This document shows, piece after piece, positions 1 to 9,147 of a stretch of 64,000 nt of DNA (positions are counted from its first letter, which is position 1; the number at the start of each line of letters is the position of its first letter). Where the stretch lies: contig CAXSAZ010000011.1 in assembly GCA_964235485.1 (NCBI GenBank), positions 1 through 64,000 on the forward strand, given 5' to 3'. A program made the position numbers and the translations under genes. The DNA is from CAHJXG01 sp964235485 (lineage in GTDB: Bacteria; Pseudomonadota; Alphaproteobacteria; Acetobacterales; Acetobacteraceae). The notes under the pieces were generated by a model. That model searched no databases. It was not told the origin of the DNA and was given only the letters and a program-made list of their open reading frames with translations.

Positions 1-40
1 CCAGGCCCACGTAGCCGCCGCCAATCATCGCAATGCGCAA
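1..40 (-). CDS. ugd: UDP-glucose 6-dehydrogenase, N-terminal fragment
   Basis: Only the first 13 codons lie in the window. Read on the minus strand from a TTG start they give MRIAMIGGGYVGL, the Rossmann nucleotide-binding start (GxGYVGL) typical of UDP-glucose/GDP-mannose dehydrogenases. A GGAGACAGG stretch sits just upstream of the TTG. The enzyme would oxidise UDP-glucose to UDP-glucuronate, which is the substrate of the divergently transcribed decarboxylase at 204, so the pathway pairing supports the call. GDP-mannose dehydrogenase shares this start and cannot be excluded from 13 residues. Confidence 0.7.
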   Translation of the reverse strand, partial: MRIAMIGGGYVGL

Positions 41-203
41 ACCCTGTCTCCTGGCCAAACTGCGAGTCAGAGGCCTCTCTGTCGTCATGTGAACATGGCA
101 CATCGCCAAGCGCAGGGCCAAACGGGCGCCGAAAATTCACCGGGCAGTTTACCATCGTGCCGCGCCGCGGTAACAAACAGAAGTTTGGGTAAGGAGCGGT
201 TCA

Positions 204-1181
204 TTGCATCTTGAGCGTCGTGTCCTCGTGACGGGCGGTGCTGGCTTTCTAGGCTCCCATCTTTGCGAACGCCTGCTGGATGCCGGGTGCCATGTGCTGT
301 GCGTTGACAACTTCTTTACAGGGACGCCGCGCAACATCGCGCACCTGCATGACAACCGCAATTTCGAGCTGATGCGCCACGACGTGACGTTCCCGCTGTT
401 CGTCGAGGTGGACGAAATCTACAATCTCGCCTGCCCGGCGTCGCCGATCCATTACCAGCGCGACCCCGTGCAAACCACCAAAACCAGCGTGATCGGCGCC
501 ATCAACATGCTCGGCCTCGCCAAGCGGACCGGCGCCAAGATCTTCCAGGCGTCCACCAGCGAGGTTTATGGCGATCCTTCGGTGCACCCGCAGCCGGAGG
601 GCTATTGGGGCAACGTGAACCCCATCGGCTCGCGCTCGTGCTACGACGAGGGCAAGCGCTGCGCCGAGACGCTGTTCTTCGACTACCGCCGCCAGCACCG
701 GCTGACGATCAAGGTGGCGCGCATCTTCAACACCTACGGTCCGCGCACCCACCCGCGGGACGGCCGCGTGGTGTCGAGCTTCATCGTGCAGGCGCTGACC
801 AACCAAGACATCACGGTGTTCGGGGAAGGGCAGCAGACCCGCTCCTTCTGCTACGTCGATGACCTGATCGACGGCTTCGTCAAGCTGATGGACAGCCCGG
901 CCGAGATTGCCGGGCCGGTCAACCTGGGGAACCCTGGGGAGTTCACCATCCTGGAACTGGCGCAGAAGGTCATCGACCTCACGGGATCGCAGTCCCGCAT
1001 CATCCACCGTCCGCTGCCAGAGGACGATCCCAAGCAGCGCCGCCCGGACATCACGCAGGCCAAGGCGAAGCTGGGCTGGGAGCCAACCGTCTCGCTAACG
1101 GAGGGGCTGCGGCGCACGATCCCGTATTTCGAGGCCTTGCTGTCCACGTTGCCGCCGGGCTTGATGGTGCACGAACGTTGA
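204..1181 (+). CDS. uxs: UDP-glucuronate decarboxylase (UDP-xylose synthase)
   Basis: A 325-residue extended short-chain dehydrogenase. It decarboxylates UDP-glucuronate to UDP-xylose using a tightly bound NAD, in the cytoplasm. Visible features are the TGGAGFLG nucleotide-binding loop at residues 10-17, the STSEVYGD motif, the catalytic Tyr-Lys pair in SCYDEGK near residue 147, and RIFNTYGPR, all diagnostic of the UXS group. The start is TTG, chosen because AAGGAG at 191-196 is correctly spaced and the next in-frame ATG would remove the NAD loop. It is divergent from ugd, so the two genes together give a two-step route from UDP-glucose to UDP-xylose feeding the glycosyltransferases downstream. 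Confidence 0.93.
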   Translation: MHLERRVLVTGGAGFLGSHLCERLLDAGCHVLCVDNFFTGTPRNIAHLHDNRNFELMRHDVTFPLFVEVDEIYNLACPASPIHYQRDPVQTTKTSVIGAINMLGLAKRTGAKIFQASTSEVYGDPSVHPQPEGYWGNVNPIGSRSCYDEGKRCAETLFFDYRRQHRLTIKVARIFNTYGPRTHPRDGRVVSSFIVQALTNQDITVFGEGQQTRSFCYVDDLIDGFVKLMDSPAEIAGPVNLGNPGEFTILELAQKVIDLTGSQSRIIHRPLPEDDPKQRRPDITQAKAKLGWEPTVSLTEGLRRTIPYFEALLSTLPPGLMVHER

Positions 1182-1210
1182 AGAGATGATGCTTGGCACA
1201 GGACATAAGC

Positions 1211-2287
1211 ATGGACACCGAGAAGGCCGCCGCCGACGCCACCGCGATCTGGGACGAACGCTACGAAAAGGGGGAGCACGTCGGGTCGCAGGCGGTGATC
1301 GAGGGCGACCCCATCGACTTCACCCAGCACAAGTTCCTGTATCAGCACGCCGTCGCCAAGCCGCTGACCGGTTCGCTCGACGGCTGGTCGGTGGACAGCA
1401 TCGCCCGGCAGTTCTTCACGCCGCCGCCCGCCCGCGTGCTGGCCATCGGGTCGGGCATGGCGTTCCTGGAAGAATACCTGGTCGCGCAAAACTACGCCCA
1501 GCACGTCACGGCCTATGAGATGTCGCGCACCGCCATCGAGGGCGCGCGGGCGCGGGTCGCGGACAAGGAATATGCGGCCCGGCTCGACCTGCGTTGCGGC
1601 GACGTGCTGACTGAGGATCTGCCGACCGCCGGATACGATGCGGTGTTCGTGCAGGCGGCGATCCACCACTTCGACAAGATCGAGGACATGTACGCGCTGA
1701 TGCACCGGGTGTTGAAGCCCGGCGGCCTCCTGTGGTTCGACGAGTATATCGGCCCCGACCACCACATCTACGAGCCGGAGGTGCTGGCGATCATGGACGA
1801 GGTGAACGACTGCCTCGCCCCGCAGTACCGCTGGGACGTTCTGGCGAAGCACACGCGCAGCATGGTGCCGCGCCCGTCGCTTGAGTTCATGTTGGGGCAC
1901 GACCCGTCGGAGGGCGTTCATGCGTCCCGTATCCTGCCGCTGACCTACCAATGGTTCGACGTGATCCACCGCCAGGACTACGGCGGCGCGATCATGCGGC
2001 CGTTCTTTACCGGCATCTTGCCCAACTTCGACTGGTCCGACCCCCGGGACCAGACGGTGGCCCGGCTCGTCATCCTGATCGAGCAAATGCTGACCCGGCA
2101 GGGCGTGCTGCCGAACTACCACACCGCCGTCGTCGGCCGCCGCCGGGAGCAACCCTTGCCGCCGCTGACCGCGGAGGAAGAGCGCCGGATCAACTACGCC
2201 GACTGGCCCGGCCTCATTGCGACGGTGCCGAAGCCGGTTCCGACGGCGATGTCTGGGCTGCTGGCGCGCCTGCTCGGCCGGTCATAG
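1211..2287 (+). CDS. Class I SAM-dependent methyltransferase
   Basis: About 358 residues with a Rossmann-type methyltransferase core: the SAM-binding loop VLAIGSGMAF lies near residue 77, followed by an acidic strand end (AYEMS), a DVLTEDLP segment and AAIHHFDKIEDMY, which matches the Methyltransf_11/25 pattern. The C-terminal 150 residues are less typical and the substrate is unknown. The ATG at 1211 has AGGA seven bases upstream; an in-frame TTG at 1193 would add six residues. It lies 29 bp after the decarboxylase and its 3' end overlaps the convergent acyltransferase by 74 bp. A role in methylating a sugar or glycan is inferred from the locus. Confidence 0.8.
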   Translation: MDTEKAAADATAIWDERYEKGEHVGSQAVIEGDPIDFTQHKFLYQHAVAKPLTGSLDGWSVDSIARQFFTPPPARVLAIGSGMAFLEEYLVAQNYAQHVTAYEMSRTAIEGARARVADKEYAARLDLRCGDVLTEDLPTAGYDAVFVQAAIHHFDKIEDMYALMHRVLKPGGLLWFDEYIGPDHHIYEPEVLAIMDEVNDCLAPQYRWDVLAKHTRSMVPRPSLEFMLGHDPSEGVHASRILPLTYQWFDVIHRQDYGGAIMRPFFTGILPNFDWSDPRDQTVARLVILIEQMLTRQGVLPNYHTAVVGRRREQPLPPLTAEEERRINYADWPGLIATVPKPVPTAMSGLLARLLGRS

Positions 2288-3314
2288 CGGGCGCGCCGCG
2301 GCCGGGCTTCCAGCGGAGCGCCGGCGCCTCGACCAGGTGCCAGGACAGCACGGCGAGCGGCAGGGTCAGGATCATGCAGGTCGCGATGGGATGCTCGTTG
2401 CGCGGCATGGCCGCGAGCACGATCTGCTGCACCGGGAACGCATACAGGTACATGCCATAGGAGAAATCCCCGAACCGCCCGGCCCGACGTACCACCGGCA
2501 TCGACATCCGACCGAAGCAGATGACCATGTAGGGCAGGGTGATCCACTCGATCGGCAGGTTCCACCAGCCATACCAGCTCGCGACCATCCAATTCAGCGA
2601 GTAGCCGAGCAGGGCGAAGTCGGCCCGGTAGAAATTCGGCGCCCGGTCGCCCACCAGGCGGTACAAGCCGCCGATGAGGAAGAACGGCACCTGGACCAGC
2701 ATATACTTGACGTCGGTGTTGTAGAAGACGAGCGGCTGGCCCTCGTAGCCGTAGAACAGCCACATGCCGGCGACGCCCGCCGCCATCCCGCCGATGCCGA
2801 GCGCCCACAGCCGCGACTGCCGCGGCAACAGGGCGAGCAGCGGCACCGTCAGGTAGCACAGCACCTCGGGGAACAAGCTCCACAGCGAGCCGTTGACGGC
2901 GCCGTTCAGCCTCATGCCCTCGAACACGCCGGGCAGGTATAGCCGCTGGAACAGCCACATGTTCTGCAGGTACTTGAGCACCTCGCCATTGTGCAGATAG
3001 GCGCGGAGCGGCAGGTTGCTGAGCCGGGGGCCGAGCACGTAGGCGGTGACGAGCACGCAGGCGATCAGGCCGGGGAAGATGCGCAATGCGCGCTTGGCCA
3101 GGAACGGCAGCAGCCTCGGCGTGCGCTCCCAGCTTCCGGTGACCATGTAGCCGCTGATGGCGAAGAAGATGTCGAGGCCGATGCGCGCGAACGGCACGCC
3201 CCAAAAACCCGGCCCGGCTGGCGTCGCCAGGATCCAGCCGTGCCCGTAGATCACCATCCCCGCCGCGAACAGCCGCAGGGCGTCGAAGTTGTCCCGGTGG
3301 GCCACGGCCGTCAT
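2214..3314 (-). CDS. Acyltransferase family 3 membrane protein
   Basis: A 366-residue polytopic inner-membrane protein. The N-terminus (NFDALRLFAAGMVIYGHGW) carries the LR-FAA...GH pattern of acyltransferase 3 (OafA/NodX type), with the catalytic-type His in helix 1 and DIFFAISGY following. Around ten hydrophobic helices are apparent. Such proteins O-acylate surface sugars with acyl-CoA-derived groups. It is the last gene of the glycosyltransferase operon: its ATG overlaps the stop of the upstream GT4 gene (ATGA), so translation is probably coupled. Its 3' end runs 74 bp into the convergent methyltransferase gene. Confidence 0.9.
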   Translation of the reverse strand: MTAVAHRDNFDALRLFAAGMVIYGHGWILATPAGPGFWGVPFARIGLDIFFAISGYMVTGSWERTPRLLPFLAKRALRIFPGLIACVLVTAYVLGPRLSNLPLRAYLHNGEVLKYLQNMWLFQRLYLPGVFEGMRLNGAVNGSLWSLFPEVLCYLTVPLLALLPRQSRLWALGIGGMAAGVAGMWLFYGYEGQPLVFYNTDVKYMLVQVPFFLIGGLYRLVGDRAPNFYRADFALLGYSLNWMVASWYGWWNLPIEWITLPYMVICFGRMSMPVVRRAGRFGDFSYGMYLYAFPVQQIVLAAMPRNEHPIATCMILTLPLAVLSWHLVEAPALRWKPGRGAPAMTGRAGAPAAQTSPSEPASAPSQ

Positions 3315-4810
3315 GCCGGCTGCACCGCGGCGGCGCGCGAATGGGCCGCGACCGACTGCACCGCCTGTTCCCAGCGCGGCGACAGCGCCGCCGACTGATA
3401 AAGCGCCGCCTGGCGCAGCCCGCGGTCGCGCATCTCGGACAGCACGCCGGTTTCCCGCGGCAGTTCGACCAGGCGGGCCAGGATGGTGGCCAATTCCTCC
3501 TCGTCGTAAGGGTCGAAGTAGGCGGCGGCGTCGCCATACACCCAGCGGTGCACCGGGATGCCGCTCGCGACCAGCGGCGCGCCGCAGGCCATGCCCTCCA
3601 CGCCGCTGTAGTCGAACCCCTCCGCCCGGCTGGGCGCGACGACCAGGTGTGCCATGGAGTACAGCACCCGAAGCTCGGCCAGCGGCACGCCGGACACGTG
3701 GTAGGCGCCCTCCCGCACCAGCAGCTTGAGTTCGGCCAGCTCCGCATCCGACCGCCAGCCGGGGTTGGCGACGATCAGGAGCTGCATCGGCGCTTTGGTC
3801 ATCCGGCGCGCGATCTCAAAGCCGCGGAACAGGCGGAGGTAGTTCTTGCGCGGCTCCAGCGTGGACACGGCGATGATGAGCTTCGGCAACGGCGCGTCCG
3901 GCGCTTCCTTTCGGCCGCCAGCGGGCGCCGTTGCCGTGCTGGCCCGGCGGCGCAGGATGGTGCGCAGCTCGCCTTCCGACCGTACGTCGGGCCGGTACTC
4001 GGGGGCGACCAGCGCCGGGATGGTGTGGACGCGCGGCTCGCTTTCGGGAAACAGCGCCAGCACGTCCTCCCGCACCGGCTCGCTGTCGCAGAAGAAGTGC
4101 GCGCCCTGGTCCATGTTGCGCTTCAACATGCGGGCATGGCTGTTGGTGTGCGGCCAAGGCTCGCCGATGGTGTGGGGGCTGAGCAGCGGCAGCGCGTCGT
4201 AGTAGCGGACCATGAACTGCGTGCCCGGTGTGACGCGGTATGGCGATACGGTGGCGGCGAAGAACACGTCCCACCCGGCCGTGTTGAGCCGCCGCTGGAA
4301 CGGCAGCGGCAGCAGCGACAGGCTGCGCGCGTTCTCATGGCCCAGCGCGGTCGCGAAGAACTCGGCGCGCCCCAGCAGGCCGCGGTCGGACGGCGGCAGC
4401 GTGTTGTCGAACAGCTTCATCCATAGATAGTCCTCGAACAGCACGGGGTCGATGGGCAGATCGAGCTGCTCTTCCCGCCGCGCGAGACTAAGAATGGTGG
4501 TGACGTGGTGCATCCGGCGGCGGATCGGGCCGGGCAGCAGGAACGACAGGCCAGGCGGCGCATGGTGGCGCTTGGTGTCCTGGCTGATCAGCACGCGCGC
4601 CTGCTGCAAGGTGCGGTCGAACGGCGTCTGCCCGGCGGCGGCCTGCCGCGGCGGCCCGGCGAAATGGATGCCGGAGGCGAGGCCGCCGAGCCGGCTCAGC
4701 CGCATGTCCGAGAACAACTGGAACAGCAGCCGGGTTTCCTGCGGAATACCGGCGAAGCCCTCGTAGCAGGGGCGCAAATCCACCAGGACGGACGGGCGCG
4801 GTGCGGTCAA
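3311..4810 (-). CDS. Glycosyltransferase family 4 protein
   Basis: About 499 residues. The C-terminal half has the GT-B signature: IAVSTLEPRKNYLRLFRGF (acceptor/donor cleft), VAPSRAEGFDYSGVEGMACG (the E-x7-E nucleotide-sugar site) and an interdomain GIPVHRWVYGDAAAYFDPYD segment. The N-terminus VDLRPCYEGFAGIPQETR resembles GT4 proteins of polysaccharide clusters. The start is a TTG at 4810 that overlaps the stop of the giant upstream gene as TTGA; the open frame continues further upstream, but there it only runs antiparallel-frame through the neighbour's C-terminus. The gene hands over to the acyltransferase with an ATGA overlap. Sugar specificity cannot be read. Confidence 0.87.
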   Translation of the reverse strand: MTAPRPSVLVDLRPCYEGFAGIPQETRLLFQLFSDMRLSRLGGLASGIHFAGPPRQAAAGQTPFDRTLQQARVLISQDTKRHHAPPGLSFLLPGPIRRRMHHVTTILSLARREEQLDLPIDPVLFEDYLWMKLFDNTLPPSDRGLLGRAEFFATALGHENARSLSLLPLPFQRRLNTAGWDVFFAATVSPYRVTPGTQFMVRYYDALPLLSPHTIGEPWPHTNSHARMLKRNMDQGAHFFCDSEPVREDVLALFPESEPRVHTIPALVAPEYRPDVRSEGELRTILRRRASTATAPAGGRKEAPDAPLPKLIIAVSTLEPRKNYLRLFRGFEIARRMTKAPMQLLIVANPGWRSDAELAELKLLVREGAYHVSGVPLAELRVLYSMAHLVVAPSRAEGFDYSGVEGMACGAPLVASGIPVHRWVYGDAAAYFDPYDEEELATILARLVELPRETGVLSEMRDRGLRQAALYQSAALSPRWEQAVQSVAAHSRAAAVQPA

Positions 4811-7800
4811 GCGGGCGTCCGGGCGTCGAGAACCGGACGTTCCCCGCCATGGGCAAGCACCGCGAAGCCGGCCTCGATCAGCGGCCCCGCGTCCTCCGCC
4901 CCGCCCGGCCGAACCCAATGGGCGCCGGGCCGCAGGGTTGCGAGGGCCGCCGCGGGAGGAAGGGCCGCGCCGCCGACCAGCAGATCGCACGGCTCGCCGC
5001 CCGATGCCCCATGGCGCAGCAGCGCGGCCAAGGGCGGCGGCACGTCGTCGCACACTTGGAGGAACTGCCGGGCGAGGCGGGACGCCGCATCGGCGATGCT
5101 GCGCCGCCCCGGGCCGGGCGGCAGCCCGTGCAGGATGGCGCTGGCCAGGCCTTGCGCCTCGGCGTCGGCCGCGCAATGCGGGCAGGGGGCCGGGCCGTCC
5201 GGCGCGGACCGTCCGCAGACCCGGCACGCCCATTGGCCCAGCACGCCCATGAGCGCCGCGCGGGCGGCGTCCTCGCTGAACCGGCGGCGCAGCACGGCTT
5301 GGCCCGCCGCCGCCATCGCGGCGCAGCGCGCCGGGTCCCGGTACAGGGCGACGATCCCGGCGGCGAGGTCGGCGGCAGTCTCGGCGACCCAGGCCTCCGC
5401 GCCGTGGACGAGGCCCAACCCCTCATTGCCCACCGCCGTCGTGACGACCGGCACGCCTTCTTGCAGGCTGGCGACGATCTTGCCCTTCACCCCGGCGCCG
5501 TAGCGCAGCGGGTTCACCGACAGCCGGGACTGCGCGTAGAGCGGCGCTACGTCCGAAACGAAACCTGTGACGGAAACGCGCCGGCTGGCCAGGTGCTCCA
5601 CCGCGGGCGGCGGGGCGTTGCCGACCAGCAGCAGGCGCACATCCGGCAGCGCGGCCCAGACCAGCGACATGATCTCCTGCACCAGCCAAACCGCGGCATC
5701 GACGTTGGGCAGGTGGTTGTAACCGCCGACGAAGATCAGCGCGTCCCGCTGGGTGCCAGAATCGGGCCGGGCCAAGGGCGCGGCGGGCAGAATGTAGGGC
5801 GGGATCGCGTATACCTGCGCCGTCGGCACGTCGGCGCGGATAACCGCGGCCTCCTCCTCGCTCGGCGTCATCACGCGGTCCGCTTCCGCGAAGATGCGGG
5901 TTTCGATCCGCTTCAAGCGCTTGCTTTCGGCAAGGGCGTGCGGGTCGCCTTCCAGCTCCCAGCGGCGGCGTTCGCGCAGGTGGTGCAGGTCGTGCGTGTA
6001 GTACAGGACCGGTGCCTGGGTCTCCGCCCGGATCAGGTCGAGAACCGGGCCGGCCACGTCGGGCCGGGCGGTCCAAACGAGGTCAACCTGCCGGCCATTG
6101 GCCCTCAGCCAGCGGTCCAGGGTTTCCGGGGCGTGCAGCACCTCGATGCCGTCCCCCTGCAAGGCGGCGGTGTAGGGCTGGGTGGGCGCGGCGTCGAAGG
6201 CCGGGCAGAAGATGACCTGGTAGCCCATGTCTTGCAGCAAATGCAGGTATTGGTTGAGCGTGACCCCCCCGGCGTTGCGGTCCCATTCCGGCACGCGGTC
6301 GTCGATCACCAGGGCTACGCCCGCGGGGGCGGGGCGGCTGCGGACCTGCAGTTCGGGCGCGTTCGGCAAGGGCTGGCTCAGCAGGGCGCGCGCCCACTTG
6401 GCGCAGAACTTCGCGTGGTTCGCCTGGCTGTGCCGGTCCCGCGCCTCGGTTCCGTAGGAGTTGCTGCCATGGTGCACCACGGCGCTGGCCGGCTGATAAA
6501 CCACGCGCCACCCGCGGTCGCGCAGGGCGAAGGCGAGGTCGAACTCCTCGTAGAACGCCGGCGCGTAGCGGTCGTCGAACCCGCCCGCCTGCTCGAACGC
6601 TTCGCGGCGCACCAGGATGCAGGCGCCGACCGCCACGTCCACGTCGCGGACGAAGTTGACCTCAGGCGCCGCCGGGTCGCGCCCGGCACCGTAGGGCAGG
6701 CCCCAGCCGTTGCGCAGCACCGCGCCGCCGGCCTCCTGCACCGTGCCGTCCGTGTTCAGCAGCTTGGCGCCGACCAAGCCCACCAGCGGGTCGGCGTCGG
6801 CAAGGCGCACGAGCGGCAGGAGCCAGTCCGGTTGCACCGCCGTGTCGTTGTTCAGGAACACGATGTAACGCCCAAGCGCCGACTTGGCCGCGTTGTTGCA
6901 GCTTCGCAGAAAACCGAGATTGGCCGCGTTCTCGACGATGCGCAGGCCCGGCACGCGCTCCCGCAGCAGCGGCGCGATGCGGTTGGCCGGCTTGTCGTCG
7001 GCGATGATGACCTCGTAGCGGAGCGCGTCGCCGCTATGCAGCATGACGGACTGCAGGCAGCGCAGGGTGTCGGCGTAATGGCCATAAACCGGCACGATGA
7101 TCGAAACGTCGGGCGCCGGCTCGGCGGGAAACGCCACCGCCGGCGGCGCGAGGGCGCCGGGCGCCTGATGCGGCGACACCGGGAAGCTCGCGGCCCGGCC
7201 CACCTCCAGCCAATGCGCCAGCGGGTCGGCGCCGGGCGGCAGGCCGTGCTCCATGCGATACCAGGCCGCATCGAACAACGGATGCGGGTTCAGCCCGTCG
7301 CGGACGCCGTGGTGCCACCAATGCAGCAGCGGGTCGAAATCCGGCCTGCCGCCGTGGTCCAGCGTGAGCGCGCGGGCGTCCAGCATCGGGTTCGGGTCGC
7401 GCCCGGCCGCCCGGCCAATGCCGATCCAATGGGTCAGCGCGTCCTGCCCGGCGGTGTCCGGCTGCGCCAAATACCAATCGACATCGAGGAACGGGTTCGG
7501 GTCGAGGCCCTGGGCCGCGCCCTCCCGCTGCCAATACAGCAAGGGGTTCTCCCCGCCTGCCGCCACGGCGGGGTTGCGGGCGAGGAACCAGGCCGTATCG
7601 AAGTAGCGGTTTGGCATGGCGCCAGACTGCGCGCCAATCCAGGCGAAATGCGCGGCCGGGTCGTGGCCCGCCGCCGCCAGGTCGGGGTGGCTCGCAAGGT
7701 AGAACCCGGCATCGAACAGCGGGGACGCGCGCAGGGCGGCAGCCTCCACAGCCCGCCGGGCGCGCAGGCGGCGATGGGCCGCGAGATCCCCGGACAGCGC

Positions 7801-9123
7801 CATCCCGGTCAAGCGTAGCGCGCCCCGGACGCCGCGCCCGAGCCACGGCGCATGACGGCCCACGGCACGCACCGGCGCAGCGAAGCGCCACGAGGCGGAT
7901 TGGTAGGTCGCGGCCTGCAACGCTTCCGCCCGCGCCAGCGCCACGCGTACCCCCGCCAATTCGGCATCCCGTCCGGCCAGCACCTGATGCACCCGCTCCC
8001 AATCCGCGGCGCGGGCGGCGAGCATGGCCAGCAGCTCCGCGGTGTGGGCGTCGCGCTGGGCGAGCTGGTCCTTCAGGGTCCCTTGATAGGACCAAGCATC
8101 CTCCAGTTCGGCCCGGGTCTCGGCCGCCTCGTTGCGCGCCGCGTCCAGCGCCGCAACCTGTTCGGTCAGCCGGGCCACCTCGGTCTCGGCCTGCGCGGCG
8201 GCATCCCGGGCGCCTTCCAGCACCGCAACCTCGGCGGCATAGCCGGCGTTGCGCGCTTCCGCCCGCTGCTGCGCGGCGACCGCTTGGGTTTGCTCGAAAT
8301 GGTCCATCCAACGCTCGCCCAAGAGGGCGAAGCGTTCCCGCACGGCCGAGGCCCCATCGTCCAGGCGGCACAACGCCAGCACGTCCTCCGGCGCGTGGGG
8401 ACCGACGGCGAGGACGCCGAGGCCGTGGCTGTGCAGGAACTCGAACCCCGGATGCGCCGCCTGCAGCTCCCGCCACAAACGCCACACGCCGAAGTCGCCG
8501 CGCCGCTCGTTGGTGTCGTGGAACAGCACCACGGCGCGAGGGGACAGCTTGGGGCGCCAGGACTCGAAATCCCCGCGCACCGCGTCGTAGGTATGGAAGC
8601 CGTCGATGTGCAGCAGGTCGATGGAGCCGTCGGTGAAATGCGGCAACGCCTCGTCAAACGTGCAGCGCAGCAGTTCGGAGAACCCGGCGTAGCGCGCGTC
8701 GTGGAAGCGCCGCAGCGACTCAAACACCGCGCCGCCGTAGTGGCCGGCGTGCTCGTCGCCCTGCCAGGTGTCCACGGCGTAGCACCGGGCGTCGATGCCG
8801 AACTGGGCTACCGCCTCGCAAAAGGCCGCGTAGGACACGCCGTGGTGGGTGCCCAACTCGACAACCAGCCGGGGGCGGCAGGCGGCGACGATCCAGTGGG
8901 CGAAGGGGACGTGGCCGTACCAGGCGCTCTCGACGCCGACCAGCGCCGGGCGCAGGAACAGCGGATCCAAGGCGGGGTCGCGCAGCAGCGCCAGCGTGTC
9001 GGCCGTGGATGGGCTGAGCCTCGGCGGGTCGGTCAGGCTTTGGTCCAGGACCCGGTTCCAATTCAGGAAGTTGCGGCGATGCAGTGACTTAGGACTGAAA
9101 CCAGATTCGCCGGGGAATGGCAA
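4807..9123 (-). CDS. Giant methyltransferase / coiled-coil / repeat / GT2 / GT4 fusion
   Basis: A 1,438-residue multidomain protein. In order: a class I methyltransferase (about 60-245, with VVELGTHHGVSY and LLHIDGFHTYD, Methyltransf_24-like); an Ala/Glu-rich coiled coil (about 275-398); five degenerate units of about 37 residues beginning LFDAxxYL and ending G-x3-G-x-xPN (about 470-650); a GT2 domain (about 670-910, SIIVPVYG, FLNNDTAV, YEEFDLAFALRDRGW); a GT4 domain (about 930-1290, VNPLRYGAGVKGKI); and a C-terminal part opening with a CxxC...CPHC zinc-ribbon-like segment near 1300. The start is TTG with no clear ribosome site and remains uncertain. It probably builds and caps a repetitive surface glycan in the cytoplasm. 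Confidence 0.88.
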   Translation of the reverse strand: MPFPGESGFSPKSLHRRNFLNWNRVLDQSLTDPPRLSPSTADTLALLRDPALDPLFLRPALVGVESAWYGHVPFAHWIVAACRPRLVVELGTHHGVSYAAFCEAVAQFGIDARCYAVDTWQGDEHAGHYGGAVFESLRRFHDARYAGFSELLRCTFDEALPHFTDGSIDLLHIDGFHTYDAVRGDFESWRPKLSPRAVVLFHDTNERRGDFGVWRLWRELQAAHPGFEFLHSHGLGVLAVGPHAPEDVLALCRLDDGASAVRERFALLGERWMDHFEQTQAVAAQQRAEARNAGYAAEVAVLEGARDAAAQAETEVARLTEQVAALDAARNEAAETRAELEDAWSYQGTLKDQLAQRDAHTAELLAMLAARAADWERVHQVLAGRDAELAGVRVALARAEALQAATYQSASWRFAAPVRAVGRHAPWLGRGVRGALRLTGMALSGDLAAHRRLRARRAVEAAALRASPLFDAGFYLASHPDLAAAGHDPAAHFAWIGAQSGAMPNRYFDTAWFLARNPAVAAGGENPLLYWQREGAAQGLDPNPFLDVDWYLAQPDTAGQDALTHWIGIGRAAGRDPNPMLDARALTLDHGGRPDFDPLLHWWHHGVRDGLNPHPLFDAAWYRMEHGLPPGADPLAHWLEVGRAASFPVSPHQAPGALAPPAVAFPAEPAPDVSIIVPVYGHYADTLRCLQSVMLHSGDALRYEVIIADDKPANRIAPLLRERVPGLRIVENAANLGFLRSCNNAAKSALGRYIVFLNNDTAVQPDWLLPLVRLADADPLVGLVGAKLLNTDGTVQEAGGAVLRNGWGLPYGAGRDPAAPEVNFVRDVDVAVGACILVRREAFEQAGGFDDRYAPAFYEEFDLAFALRDRGWRVVYQPASAVVHHGSNSYGTEARDRHSQANHAKFCAKWARALLSQPLPNAPELQVRSRPAPAGVALVIDDRVPEWDRNAGGVTLNQYLHLLQDMGYQVIFCPAFDAAPTQPYTAALQGDGIEVLHAPETLDRWLRANGRQVDLVWTARPDVAGPVLDLIRAETQAPVLYYTHDLHHLRERRRWELEGDPHALAESKRLKRIETRIFAEADRVMTPSEEEAAVIRADVPTAQVYAIPPYILPAAPLARPDSGTQRDALIFVGGYNHLPNVDAAVWLVQEIMSLVWAALPDVRLLLVGNAPPPAVEHLASRRVSVTGFVSDVAPLYAQSRLSVNPLRYGAGVKGKIVASLQEGVPVVTTAVGNEGLGLVHGAEAWVAETAADLAAGIVALYRDPARCAAMAAAGQAVLRRRFSEDAARAALMGVLGQWACRVCGRSAPDGPAPCPHCAADAEAQGLASAILHGLPPGPGRRSIADAASRLARQFLQVCDDVPPPLAALLRHGASGGEPCDLLVGGAALPPAAALATLRPGAHWVRPGGAEDAGPLIEAGFAVLAHGGERPVLDARTPA

Positions 9124-9147
9124 CCGGGGCGGGCAGGGCGGGACGCG

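Noticed and set aside
4801..7818. A 1,005-codon open frame on the plus strand opposite the giant glycosyltransferase fusion
   Set aside because: It is an antisense mirror of a GC-rich gene: very rich in Arg, Gly, Ala and Val, with no domain motif and no ribosome site. The minus strand carries clear GT2 and GT4 motifs.
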